Assembly: GCA_046351095.1 (NCBI GenBank) | Contig: JAXLZC010000001.1 | Coordinates: 868,001 to 932,000 of the forward strand | DNA length: 64,000 nt | Reading direction: 5' to 3' | Source: BQWY01 sp046351095 | GTDB taxonomy: Bacteria > Nitrospirota > Nitrospiria > Nitrospirales > Nitrospiraceae | Shown: in pieces, positions 21,759 to 31,213 of the stretch | How positions within the stretch are numbered: the stretch's first letter is position 1 | Layout: each line of letters opens with the position of its first letter | The notes under the pieces: model-generated | Database searches by the model: none | What the model was told of the DNA's origin: nothing | Seen by the model: the letters and a program-made list of their open reading frames with translations, nothing else | Position numbers and translations under genes: made by a program

Positions 21759-23507
21759 TCACACACGAAATTGGGAATGGTAGAGCGTCGCGTAGACGCC
21801 GGAGCGCGCGAGGAGTTCCTGATGCGTGCCGGACTCGATCAATCGTCCCTGATCCACCACGACGATTCGATCCATGTCCTGCAGCGTGGAGAGGCGATGC
21901 GCGATCACCAAGGTCGTACGGCCGACCATCAGCGCGCGCAATGATTCGTGCACTTGGCGTTCGGTCTCGGGATCGAGATTGCTGGTCGCCTCGTCGAAAA
22001 TAATCACCGGCGGATTTTTGAGCAGCACCCGCGCCATGGCCAACCGTTGTTTTTGTCCGACGGAGAGGCGCACGCCGCGCTCGCCGATGGCCGTGTCGTA
22101 CCCTTCCGGCAATCGCGCGATAAAATCCTCCGCTTGCGCCGCGCGCGCCGCCGCTTGGAGCGCCGCGAGATCGGCCGACGGGTCGCCGTACGCCAAATTT
22201 TCGCGGATGGTCCCGTTGAAGAGAAACGGCTCTTGCTGCACGAGTCCAATTTGTCGCCGTAAAAATTCCAATGGCAGTTGCTTCGTACTGGTTCCGTCCA
22301 AGCGAATCGTGCCGGACTCTACGTCGTAGTAACGCAGCAGCACCTTTACCACCGTCGTTTTTCCGGCACCGCTGGGCCCAACCAACGCGACATGTTCACC
22401 CGGCGCAATGTCGAGCGAGAAGTCCGTTAAGGCGGGCACATCCTGGCGATATCGAAAGGCGACGCGTTCGAACGTGACGCGCCCGTCGATACGTGTGGAC
22501 GGCGCCGTCACGCCAGGCGCATCGGCCACGTCCGGCTGCGCATCCAACACTTCCACCAGACGCACGCTCGCCGCCAACGATTGCTGCAACATGTTGTTCA
22601 CGGAATTGAGCTGGTTGATCGGCGCATAAAACAGCGCGAGGTAGTTCAAAAACATGACCAACTCGCCCAACGACAGCGAGCCCCGCATGACTTCCTGCGC
22701 GCCGTACCAGAGAATGAGCATCGTGCCGGCCGTGCCCAACAGGCCCATGCCGGGACCAAAGCGCGACCAGAGCAGATTGGCGCGAAGCGCCGAGGCCCGA
22801 TATTCCTCGCTGACACGCTCGAAGCGCGCCCGCTCGTAGCCCTGACGATTGAAGCCGATCACGTCGCGAATACCGCCCAACACGTCCTGCACATGCGACG
22901 TCATGTCGGCGGAATGTTGACGGATGATGCGGTACAGGCCACGCACACGATGCGTAAACGCAAGGTTGGCCGCGATCAGAAATGGAATCGGGATCAACGC
23001 CAGCGCCAGTAACGTGCCGTTGATCGACCAGAGGACGACCGAAATGCCGATCAGCGTGAGCGACGCCGTGATCAACGACTCCAAGCCGTCGATAAAAAAT
23101 TCTTCGACTTGATTCGTGTCGCTCGTGAGGCGCGAAAGAATATCGCCGGTCGACCGCTGCTCGAAATACTTCAACGACTGCCGTTGCACGGCGCTGTAGA
23201 CGGCCACACGAAGATCGTGAATGACCCGTTTCTCGACCTTATTCGCCACACGCAACACGAGCGAACTGAGCGCCGCGCGCAGCACATGCGCGCCGAGGTA
23301 CGTCGCCATTAACCCCGGCAACAGCGTCGGAATGCCCGGCGTGATCGCATCGTCGATGATCTGCTTCAAGACCCAAGGCGGGACTAATTCCAGCGCGGTC
23401 GCCAACGCGGAACTGAACAAACTGCCGAGGAACAACCAGCGATAGGGGGCGAGAAACGTGAGGATACGAAGGAGCGGATGTCTCGATGCGGCAGCAGGCT
23501 TAGACAA
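21759..23507 (-). CDS. MsbA-like ABC exporter, fused permease-ATPase
   Basis: A 582-aa half-transporter: six transmembrane helices (residues about 15-310) followed by an ATPase domain. That domain has the Walker A GPSGAGKTT, the Q-loop LVQQEPFLFNG, the signature LSVGQKQR (Val for the usual Gly), Walker B VIIFDEATSNLD and the H-loop VIAHRLST. Such proteins export lipids, lipid-linked precursors or peptides as homo- or heterodimers. A close paralogue begins at 62854, with the same LSVGQKQR variant. The substrate is not deducible. Confidence 0.92.
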   Translation of the reverse strand: MSKPAAASRHPLLRILTFLAPYRWLFLGSLFSSALATALELVPPWVLKQIIDDAITPGIPTLLPGLMATYLGAHVLRAALSSLVLRVANKVEKRVIHDLRVAVYSAVQRQSLKYFEQRSTGDILSRLTSDTNQVEEFFIDGLESLITASLTLIGISVVLWSINGTLLALALIPIPFLIAANLAFTHRVRGLYRIIRQHSADMTSHVQDVLGGIRDVIGFNRQGYERARFERVSEEYRASALRANLLWSRFGPGMGLLGTAGTMLILWYGAQEVMRGSLSLGELVMFLNYLALFYAPINQLNSVNNMLQQSLAASVRLVEVLDAQPDVADAPGVTAPSTRIDGRVTFERVAFRYRQDVPALTDFSLDIAPGEHVALVGPSGAGKTTVVKVLLRYYDVESGTIRLDGTSTKQLPLEFLRRQIGLVQQEPFLFNGTIRENLAYGDPSADLAALQAAARAAQAEDFIARLPEGYDTAIGERGVRLSVGQKQRLAMARVLLKNPPVIIFDEATSNLDPETERQVHESLRALMVGRTTLVIAHRLSTLQDMDRIVVVDQGRLIESGTHQELLARSGVYATLYHSQFRV

Positions 23508-23603
23508 GGCGGCTCGTCAGGAGGATGGCTATACGCCCCGCACCGGCCGATACGGTCGTGACACGACATGAGAGGAAACAACCCTGAAGGCTGGGCAGGA
23601 TGA

Positions 23604-24134
23604 TCAGACTACTTCCTCCCCGTCCTTCTGCCAATACTTGGCGAATTCGTCCAAATGAGCGAGCGTCGTCAAGTCGGTCATCCGGTCGATGAAGACCTTG
23701 CCGATCAGATGATCCATTTCGTGCTGAATGCAGGTGGCATACAGGCCTTGCGCTTCGATGTCCACCGGTGCTCCGAGACGGTCGAGTCCCTGCACGCGCA
23801 CCGACGAGGGGCGTGTCACCTTGCCGCGCAGGTTGTCCACGCTTAGGCAGCCCTCCCAGAAGTCGCTCATTTCGGAACCGTAGAAGACGATCTTCGGGTT
23901 GATCAGCACCGTCGTCGGAAAGCCGCCCTCGCCCTCGCAGGCCATCACCAACAGTTGGATCGAGCGACCGACCTGCGGCGCGGCCAACCCGATGCCGTTG
24001 GCGTCGTCCATCGTCTCGAACATGTCGTCGATGAGTTGCTGGAACGCCGGGGTGCGGATCTCGGCGACCGGCACCGGCTCGGATCGTTTGCGCAGCAGCG
24101 GATTTCCCAATTTTGTGATCGGCAACAGGGCCAT
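23604..24134 (-). CDS. def: Peptide deformylase
   Basis: Removes the N-formyl group from nascent proteins using a metal ion. The 176-aa protein has the three family motifs: GIGLAAPQVG, EGCLSV with the metal-ligand Cys, and QHEMDHLIGKVFIDR with the metal-ligand His pair and catalytic Glu. The ATG at 24134 (MALLPITKLGNPLL) gives the normal N-terminus; the frame to 24158 adds an atypical Arg-rich stretch. It is 57 nt downstream of the HEAT-repeat gene. Confidence 0.97.
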   Translation of the reverse strand: MALLPITKLGNPLLRKRSEPVPVAEIRTPAFQQLIDDMFETMDDANGIGLAAPQVGRSIQLLVMACEGEGGFPTTVLINPKIVFYGSEMSDFWEGCLSVDNLRGKVTRPSSVRVQGLDRLGAPVDIEAQGLYATCIQHEMDHLIGKVFIDRMTDLTTLAHLDEFAKYWQKDGEEVV

Positions 24135-24191
24135 CGTCGTACTCCGTCGCACCGGCACAGGCCGGCCGGTCTTCTCTCTACGTCAGATGAT

Positions 24192-25016
24192 CTAAGAAAA
24201 TTTCGCACGCGGCGACCGTGGTGGCGGCATTTCGAAGGAGTCCTTCACCGACTCCCACCATTCCTGCCACTCCTGCGTCCACTCGTCGCGATCCTGCTTC
24301 GAGGAATTGTCCCAATTGTGCATCTCCGTCTCGTGCCGCGTCAGCAACCACAAGGACTGTAGTGCCGAAATGGCCACGTAGCGTTCGGGATCGGTCAGCA
24401 GCCCGATCAGCGACGGCACGACATCACGATGCCGCACATACCGCGCCTCGAAGGCGGCCACCTTGCGGATGCTGTCGTGTTGATCCGTGACCATGGCTTG
24501 AATCGCCGGCACGGTCCGCAACGGATCGAGGCGCACCGCCACGCGCAGGGCATGCTCGCGAATACGCGGCATCTCGTTCGCCTGCTGCGCCGTCTCCAAC
24601 AGCGCCGGCACGGCCGCCGACGCCTTCAAGATGGACACGGTTTCGATCGCGTTGTACCGAATACGCGGGCCCGGCATGCTCAAGGCCTTCACCAGCACCG
24701 GCACAACCCCTGGGCCCAGATGCACGAACTCGCCCATCGCCCAATACTCCTGCTTGCCGTCGAGCAAGGGCACGAGCGCTTCGGCGCGCTTGAGCTCCTC
24801 GTCCGTCAGGGGCTGATCGTTCGGCAGGACCGTCGTTCCCATGGAGCCGTCGGCGCTCGGTGGACGCTCAAATCCGTACGGTTGATCGGATTGATTGGGC
24901 GTCACATCCGACGTCTGTGCCCACACCCCGGACGCTGCGAGCAGCCCAAGACCGAGCGCGAGCGCCAGTCCGAGGATCCCGTTCATCGTCCCTCTATCGG
25001 CCAGCAAACGCTTCAT
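24192..25016 (-). CDS. Secreted HEAT-repeat protein
   Basis: A 274-aa exported protein (signal core GLALALGLGLLAASGVWA). After a disordered, Pro-rich stretch it has four or five HEAT-like helical pairs (about residues 95-240), seen as repeats such as GPRIRYNAIETVSILK and DSIRKVAAFEARYV. It ends in a Trp-rich tail. HEAT repeats build protein-binding solenoids, so a periplasmic scaffold role is likely. The ATG at 25016 has AGGAG 7 nt upstream. It starts 39 nt after the cusA stop. Confidence 0.8.
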   Translation of the reverse strand: MKRLLADRGTMNGILGLALALGLGLLAASGVWAQTSDVTPNQSDQPYGFERPPSADGSMGTTVLPNDQPLTDEELKRAEALVPLLDGKQEYWAMGEFVHLGPGVVPVLVKALSMPGPRIRYNAIETVSILKASAAVPALLETAQQANEMPRIREHALRVAVRLDPLRTVPAIQAMVTDQHDSIRKVAAFEARYVRHRDVVPSLIGLLTDPERYVAISALQSLWLLTRHETEMHNWDNSSKQDRDEWTQEWQEWWESVKDSFEMPPPRSPRAKFS

Positions 25017-25055
25017 TCCACAACTCCTCATACTCCCACTCCATACGTCAACGAC

Positions 25056-28000
25056 CTAGGCTGCCCCTGGATGCCCCCCGACCTGGATCACGTGGGCATC
25101 GGCAGGTGCGTTGCCCGCCGGCTGTCCCTCTGCGCGTGGAAACCGACGATGCACACTTTGATACAGCACGGGCAACACAATCAAGATCAACGCGGCGGCG
25201 GACACCATGCCGCCCACGACCACCCGCGCCAGCGGCTGCTGCGCCTGCGAGCCGATCCCGGTCGCGATGGCGGCGGGAAACAACCCGATGGCCGCGCCCA
25301 ACGTTGCCATCAAAATGGGGCGTAGTTGATTTTCCGCTCCCATCACGACGGCGGCTTCCAAACTCTGTCCGGCATCCCGCAACTGTTCGATCCGCGAGAT
25401 CAGCAGTACCCCACCGAGGATCGCGACGCCGAGCGTGGAAATGACGCCGACGGCCGCCGAGATGCTGAAGTGCGTCCCTGTAAACACCAGGGTCAGAACG
25501 CCGCCGATCAGGGCGAACGGCACAGCGACCAACACCAGCGTCGCGTTCACCGCCGACCCGAAGGCGGTGTAGAGCAGGAACCAGATCAGCGCCAGACTCA
25601 CCGGCACGATGACGGCCAATCGACGCTGCTCCTCCCGCAATTGATCATACTGGCCCGCCCACTCCAAATGGTAGCGCTCGGGCAGCTGCACCTGCGCCGC
25701 AATCTTCGCTTGGGCTTCCTGCACCGTACTGGCCAGATCGCGGTCGCGCACGCTGAACTTGATCGGGATGTACCGACCGTTGTTCTCGCGATAGATGATG
25801 AACGCCCCCGTCTCCGTCTTCAACGTGGCGATCTGTTTGAGCGGAATCCGCGCGCCGTCCGGAGTGCTCACCTGGATATTGCCGATGCTCTCCATGTCGC
25901 GACGATACTCGGGGAGGAACCGGACGACGAGATCAAAGAGCCGCTCCCCTTCGAACACCTGCGTCACCGCCTGCCCGCCGATGGCGGCCTGCACGACCGC
26001 ATTGACGTCCGCCACCTGCAAGCCGTACCGCGCGCTGGCCTCGCGGTCGATCTGAATGATGAGGTTCGGCTGGCCCAACAGGCGGAAGATGCCCAGATCT
26101 TTGACGCCGGGCACCGTCTGCATGACCCGCTCGATCTCCACGGCCTTTTCTTCCATGACTTTGAGATCCGGCCCGAAGACCTTGATGGAGTTTTCGCCCT
26201 TCACGCCCGACATCGCCTCTTCGACGTTGTCCTGGATCACCTGCGAGAAATTGAAGATCACGCCGGGGATGCTGTGGAGCCGCCCTTCGATTTCGGCGAT
26301 CAGGTCGTCCTTGCTCAATCCCGGGCGCCAGTCCTTTTGCGGCTTCAGGTTCGCAAGAAACTCCGCGTTGAAAAAGCTGGTCGGATCCGTGCCGTCGTCG
26401 GGACGGCCGAGTTGCGAGACCACCGTCGTCACTTCGGGCGATTGTCGAAACATCCGCCGAATGTCGCCGGAAATCTTCGCCGCTTGATCGAAGGCGATGT
26501 CGACCGGCATCGTCGCGCGCACCCACAGATTGCCCTCCTCCAGCGCCGGCATAAATTCGCCGCCGAGGAACTGCAACGCCCCGACGGACGAGATCAGCAA
26601 AACCACGACAAAGGCGATCGTGCGTGTCGGACGTCGCAATACACCTTCGAGCAGACTCGTGTAGACCCGGCGGATGGTCCGCACCAGCCAGGTTTCATCC
26701 TCGCGCACCGGCGCACGCAGCAACAACGTGCACAAGACGGGGGCCAGGGTGAACGCCATCAGCAACGCGCCGCAGAGAGCGAACGCGTAGGTGATCGACA
26801 TGGGCGCGAAGATCTTTCCCGGCACCCCCTGCATCGTGAACAACGGAATGAATGCCACGACGATGATCGCTGTGGAATAAAAAATCGGGCGCCCGACCTG
26901 TTGCGCCGCGCGCACCACATGCTGCGGCACCGTGACGCCCGGACGCTGTTCATGCGCCAGGTGAAAGAAGATGCTCTCGACCATGATCAACGTGGCGTCC
27001 ACGATAATGCCGAAGTCGATGGAGCCCAGCGAAATCAGGTTGGCCGACTGGCCCATCAGCACCATCATGCTGAAGGTGAACAGCAGCGACAGCGGAATCG
27101 TCAGGGCCACGATGAGGGCCGCGCGTAAATTCCCGAGGAATACGTACAGCAGCACGAACACCAACGCCATGCCGCTCAACAAAATGTCGGTGACGGTGTG
27201 GATGGTCGTATTGATGAGCAGGGTGCGGTCGTAGAACGTTTCGATCTTGATGCCCGCCGGCAACTTCCAGGTGTTCAGCTCGGCGACCTTCTCCTTCACG
27301 GCTTCGAGCACGGACAGCGCCTTATACCCGCGCTGCAGCAGCACGACGCCCTCGACCACGTCGTCCTGCTCGTCCATGCCGACCTTGCCCAAACGCACCT
27401 GGTGTCCGACGCTGACGTTGCCCAGACTCCGGACAAAAATCGGGGTGCCGTTTTTTTCGGTCACGACGATGTTTTGAATGTCGTCGAGACTGTCGATCAA
27501 TCCGACGCCGCGGACGTTGAAATTCTGTCCGCCGACGGTCAGGTAGTTCCCGCCTACGTTCGCATTGCTGTTCGTGATGGCGGTCAGCACCTGCGAGAGA
27601 TTGATGCCGTAACTGAGCAGTTTTCCGGGATCGACATCGACATGGTATTGCTTCGTGGTGCCGCCGAACGCGGTGACGTCCACCACACCCGGCACGCGTC
27701 GAAATTCGCGGCGCAAGACCCAGTCCTGAATCGTCTTCAGCTCCGTCAGCGAAACCCCGTCGCCGCCCTTCAACTGGTACCGATAGATCTCGGCGATGGC
27801 CCACCAGGGCGACAGCGCCGGCTGGGCGCCCGTCGGGAGGGTGACGGTGGAGAGACGATTGATGACTTCCTGGCGGTCGAAAAAATACTGCGTCGAAAAG
27901 TCGAAATACACCTTGATGTCGCTCAACCCGAAGATCGAGAGCGAACGAATATCCGTCAGCCCCGGCATTCCGTTGAGCGCGACCTCCAGCGGAACGGTGA

Positions 28001-28193
28001 TTTGCCGCTCGATCTCCTGCGCAGACCACCCTGGGTACTGCGTAATGATTTCCACCATCGGCGGAGAGGGATCCGGATAGGCGACCACGTCGAGCACATG
28101 AAACGCGTAGAGGCCGCCGAACAGCAGCGCGAGGCCGAGGATGCAGAGCAGAACACGTTGCGAGAGGGAGGCTCCGACGATGCGTGCGATCAT
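25056..28193 (-). CDS. Heavy-metal efflux RND inner-membrane pump (CusA/CzcA family)
   Basis: A 1045-aa proton-driven pump with 12 predicted helices in two homologous halves, each with a large periplasmic porter domain. TM4 carries DFGIIVDATLIMVE (about 388-402), the charged signature of the HME-RND branch. The N-terminus (VAYPDPSPPMVEIITQYPGW) is typical of CzcA/CusA. The ATL in place of the usual GAV after DFGIIVD differs from the common divalent-metal types, so the metal (Cu/Ag or Zn/Co/Cd/Ni) is not assigned. It is last in the cusC-B-A operon, 112 nt after cusB. Confidence 0.95.
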   Translation of the reverse strand: MIARIVGASLSQRVLLCILGLALLFGGLYAFHVLDVVAYPDPSPPMVEIITQYPGWSAQEIERQITVPLEVALNGMPGLTDIRSLSIFGLSDIKVYFDFSTQYFFDRQEVINRLSTVTLPTGAQPALSPWWAIAEIYRYQLKGGDGVSLTELKTIQDWVLRREFRRVPGVVDVTAFGGTTKQYHVDVDPGKLLSYGINLSQVLTAITNSNANVGGNYLTVGGQNFNVRGVGLIDSLDDIQNIVVTEKNGTPIFVRSLGNVSVGHQVRLGKVGMDEQDDVVEGVVLLQRGYKALSVLEAVKEKVAELNTWKLPAGIKIETFYDRTLLINTTIHTVTDILLSGMALVFVLLYVFLGNLRAALIVALTIPLSLLFTFSMMVLMGQSANLISLGSIDFGIIVDATLIMVESIFFHLAHEQRPGVTVPQHVVRAAQQVGRPIFYSTAIIVVAFIPLFTMQGVPGKIFAPMSITYAFALCGALLMAFTLAPVLCTLLLRAPVREDETWLVRTIRRVYTSLLEGVLRRPTRTIAFVVVLLISSVGALQFLGGEFMPALEEGNLWVRATMPVDIAFDQAAKISGDIRRMFRQSPEVTTVVSQLGRPDDGTDPTSFFNAEFLANLKPQKDWRPGLSKDDLIAEIEGRLHSIPGVIFNFSQVIQDNVEEAMSGVKGENSIKVFGPDLKVMEEKAVEIERVMQTVPGVKDLGIFRLLGQPNLIIQIDREASARYGLQVADVNAVVQAAIGGQAVTQVFEGERLFDLVVRFLPEYRRDMESIGNIQVSTPDGARIPLKQIATLKTETGAFIIYRENNGRYIPIKFSVRDRDLASTVQEAQAKIAAQVQLPERYHLEWAGQYDQLREEQRRLAVIVPVSLALIWFLLYTAFGSAVNATLVLVAVPFALIGGVLTLVFTGTHFSISAAVGVISTLGVAILGGVLLISRIEQLRDAGQSLEAAVVMGAENQLRPILMATLGAAIGLFPAAIATGIGSQAQQPLARVVVGGMVSAAALILIVLPVLYQSVHRRFPRAEGQPAGNAPADAHVIQVGGHPGAA

Positions 28194-28305
28194 AGAGACG
28201 ACACGGACCGGGTGAGGCGCAGCGATAGGGCACTCGGCCGGACAGGCGAGGCAAGCGGAAGGGGCGGGCCACCCAGATCGCTCATGGAGCGCGCGCCGCG
28301 CATGA

Positions 28306-29484
28306 TCACCCCTGCCCGCTCTCGTGCGCTTTGATCAAGACGGCGCCCTTCGTCACGACGCGTTGACCCGGCACGAGCCCGTCCAATATACGCACGTGAT
28401 CGGCCGACACGTTGGCGACTTTGACCTCGCGCCGTTCGAACCGATCCGGGGCGGACTGGAGATACACAAAATGCTTGCCGTCCGTTTCGACGACGGCTTC
28501 CTTCGGCAGCGTCAGAAATGCCCCCATATCGCCGACATCGATTTTCAACCGCGCGAACATTTCCGGTTTCAACCGATGTTGCTCGTTGGTCACCCAGGCG
28601 CGCACTTTGATCGTGCGTGTCACCGGATCGACCAGATCGCCGACCGACGCGATCACCGCCGTGAAGTCTTCGCCTGGATAGGCCTCCACGTTGACGGAGC
28701 CCATTTGGCTGACCTTCACCAGCGACAGGTCGCGCTCGAACAGATCGGCGATGACTTGGAGCTTGCCGAGGTCCGCCACCGTGAAGAGCACTTGGTCTTG
28801 ATCGCCCCCGACCGACTGGCCGGGCGTCACCGACCGTTCCACCACGGTCCCGTCCAACGGGCTCTTGAGTTCGAACCGCGAGGTGATCCGCTGCTGGGCC
28901 AACGGCTTCTCCAACTCGGCCGCCGGAACGCGCAGCGACAACAGCCGCTCCTTCGCGCGCCGAAATTCCGCGCGCGCCTTGATCAAATCGTTTTCCGCCT
29001 GCTTCAGATCTTTCTGCGGCAACGCCTTCGTTTCATAGAGATCCTTCGCAAGCTCATAGGCGCGCGTCGAAAACTCCAGGTCGCTCGATTCCTTGACGTA
29101 GTCCGAATAGACCGACGTAATTTCCGGACTGTCGATGACGAGCAACACGTCGCCCGCGTGGATTTGGTCGCCCAAATGGACACGTACCTCGACGGCCCGG
29201 CCCACCAACGGCGAGGAAATCTTGGAGTACCGATCGTCTCCATAGGCGATTTTTCCGGACAGCGTGAGGGCGGGATGTTCCGTCGTGTAGGAGACTTCGG
29301 ACACTTCGATGCGCTTCGTCAGTTCCGCGGTCGGTGAAGCCGGCACCTCGCCGGCGGCGCCGGTGGCCGACAACCCCGCGCTGTCGTTTCGATTGCAGGC
29401 CACAAGGCTCAGGGCCCCCAGGCACAGACACAGGAGAGCGCCGCCGCGCGCGCGCGCACTTGCCCATTCGGTTCGATGCATCAC
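28306..29484 (-). CDS. Metal-efflux periplasmic adaptor (CusB/CzcB family), lipoprotein
   Basis: A 392-aa membrane-fusion protein linking the RND pump to the outer-membrane channel. It has the lipobox ALSLVAC near residue 30, biotinyl-lipoyl half-domains with an alpha-helical hairpin (ERLLSLRVPAAELEKPLAQQ region), then beta-barrel and membrane-proximal domains (LKPEMFARLKIDVGDMGAFLTLP). The start is GTG 29484 (4-nt overlap with cusC) or ATG 29481 (1-nt overlap). It pairs with the flanking cusC and cusA genes. Confidence 0.92.
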   Translation of the reverse strand: MMHRTEWASARARGGALLCLCLGALSLVACNRNDSAGLSATGAAGEVPASPTAELTKRIEVSEVSYTTEHPALTLSGKIAYGDDRYSKISSPLVGRAVEVRVHLGDQIHAGDVLLVIDSPEITSVYSDYVKESSDLEFSTRAYELAKDLYETKALPQKDLKQAENDLIKARAEFRRAKERLLSLRVPAAELEKPLAQQRITSRFELKSPLDGTVVERSVTPGQSVGGDQDQVLFTVADLGKLQVIADLFERDLSLVKVSQMGSVNVEAYPGEDFTAVIASVGDLVDPVTRTIKVRAWVTNEQHRLKPEMFARLKIDVGDMGAFLTLPKEAVVETDGKHFVYLQSAPDRFERREVKVANVSADHVRILDGLVPGQRVVTKGAVLIKAHESGQG

Positions 29485-31004
29485 GTCGCCAACTCCCGCC
29501 CAATGGCTTGTTCCAGTTGCAGCACGTTCCGTTGATACGAAAACAGCGACTCCAAATAGTTCAACTGAATGGCGCGCGCTGTGCGCGCCGCGTCGAGCAG
29601 GTCGAGAATCGTGGCCCCGCCGCGTTCATAGGCGCGCTCGACAATGGTGAAGGTCTGACGCGCATCGTCGAGGATGCCCTTTTGATAGGCCTCCACCAGC
29701 GTCCGACTCTGGAGCAACGTGCGATAGGCCACATCCACCTGATTTTCCACTTCCATCAGCGCCTTCTGGACGTCGGCCTCGGCCGCCGAGACGTTCACCT
29801 CTCCCTGCACAATACCGCCCTGATTGCGGTTGAACAATGGCAGCGGAATGCCGAGACTCAGTCCGAATTGCTGCTGGTTGTCGGGCCCCTGCGGTCCTTG
29901 GATGGCATAGCCGGCGCCGATCGTGATGTCCGGATACCGGTAGGCCTGCGCGAGCTTCAGCTCCGCGGCCCGTTGCGAACGGGCCAATCGTTTCTGCCGC
30001 AGATCGGGTCGTAGATCGATCGCCACTCGTTGCAGCGTCGGCAAATCCGGCTCCACACGTCGATATTCGAGCTCCGTCGTCAATTCCATCCTGGTTGCGG
30101 CGGGTAGATGCAGGAGCAGGCGCAAATCGGCGCGCGCCGCCTCCGTTTCCTGTAACGCCGAAATCACCTGGGACTGAAAATCCACTACCTGCAGCCGAAT
30201 ACGGATCAGGTCGACTTCCGCGATGAAGCCCTTTTTGAAGCGGACCGTATTGACTTCGAGAATACGCGCGAATCGATCTCGGTTTTCCTCCGACAGCGCC
30301 AGCCGCAGTTGGCCCACCTGCACACGGTAGTAGGCTTCCTTCAGGGCAAAGCTGAGCTGCCTGACCGCGTCTTCGAACGCCGCTTCGGCGCCCTTTGTCC
30401 CATACTCGGCGCTTTCGATGCGGAACCCGCGTTTGCCGGCGAGTTCGAACAGTTGCTGCAACTGCGGATAAATCTGCCCGGAGCGCGCCAGCGTCCGACC
30501 CTGTGTCATCGACCCGACCGTGCCGACCGACAAGGTGGGATTCGGAAACAGGCGCGCCGTAATTTCCTGGCCCTTGGCGAACTCGATCCCGTACTTCGCC
30601 GTGAGCAGGTCAAGGTTTTGTTTCAGAAAGAGGGCCTGCGCCTCCTCGAGCGACAGACGGTAGACCGGTTGCGGTCCGGGAACGGTCGGCGTCGTCGTAA
30701 TGGCGGATGACGGCGGCCGCACCATAGCCGGCGCTTGGATGGACGGGGTATCCGGAGCACCGGCCCCTGATCGCATCGTACCAGTTGTCTCGCGGGACAA
30801 GGCAGGCGCCGGAGTATCGACGCGCCCGCTGGAAGCCGCCGGTGCCGCGATCGCCGACGTCACACTGAGTGAGGATAGGACAGAGCACAGAAGAAGCGGG
30901 AGGACAGCCGACGCCACACCGGCTCGGCCTACCGAGCGGTAAGAATCGACTCGCCCACTCGCACGCACAGGACTCCCATTCGACCGCGCCGCAATTCGAT
31001 GCAT
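29481..31004 (-). CDS. Outer-membrane efflux channel (TolC/CusC family)
   Basis: A 507-aa protein. A signal peptide (core VASAVLPLLLCSVLSSLSV) and a Pro/Thr/Ser-rich linker (to about residue 115) are followed by two repeats of the outer-membrane efflux domain. Landmarks are LSLEEAQALFLKQN, ITARLFPNPTLSVG and the late ERGGATILDLLDAART. It forms the trimeric exit duct of the RND pump. The ATG at 31004 is selected: it opens directly into the signal peptide and lies about 80 nt after the predicted promoter. It overlaps cusB by a few nucleotides. Confidence 0.92.
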   Translation of the reverse strand: MHRIAARSNGSPVRASGRVDSYRSVGRAGVASAVLPLLLCSVLSSLSVTSAIAAPAASSGRVDTPAPALSRETTGTMRSGAGAPDTPSIQAPAMVRPPSSAITTTPTVPGPQPVYRLSLEEAQALFLKQNLDLLTAKYGIEFAKGQEITARLFPNPTLSVGTVGSMTQGRTLARSGQIYPQLQQLFELAGKRGFRIESAEYGTKGAEAAFEDAVRQLSFALKEAYYRVQVGQLRLALSEENRDRFARILEVNTVRFKKGFIAEVDLIRIRLQVVDFQSQVISALQETEAARADLRLLLHLPAATRMELTTELEYRRVEPDLPTLQRVAIDLRPDLRQKRLARSQRAAELKLAQAYRYPDITIGAGYAIQGPQGPDNQQQFGLSLGIPLPLFNRNQGGIVQGEVNVSAAEADVQKALMEVENQVDVAYRTLLQSRTLVEAYQKGILDDARQTFTIVERAYERGGATILDLLDAARTARAIQLNYLESLFSYQRNVLQLEQAIGRELAT

Positions 31005-31084
31005 CCAGCCAGGCCTCTGTGTCACCGAACCCCGAAGCACGTACGTATCTGTCCCAGAGACAGAAACCCGCGCAAAATCAATCC

Positions 31085-31112
31085 AGTATACACGGAACCA
31101 TGATCGAGTCAA
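31085..31112 (-). promoter_or_regulatory. Near-consensus promoter for the metal-efflux operon
   Basis: On the minus strand, TTGACT (complement of 31107-31112), a 16-nt spacer and TATACT (complement of 31085-31090). It lies about 80 nt before the cusC start. The short spacer could fit MerR- or CusR-type activation, but I see no flanking palindrome. Confidence 0.6.
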
Positions 31113-31213
31113 AGCGATGCATCGGCTCCCGCACGAACTCATGGCTACGTGAAAGCCGATAGCGCAAGACGGCCTGGGACAGTCGTCACACCGTGCCGCG
31201 CACAGGGCCCGAT

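Noticed and set aside
25326..27128. 600-aa open frame antisense to the RND pump gene
   Set aside because: Mirror of the CusA-like coding sequence; composition is R/H/Q/D-rich without motifs. The opposite frame has clear RND motifs and helices.
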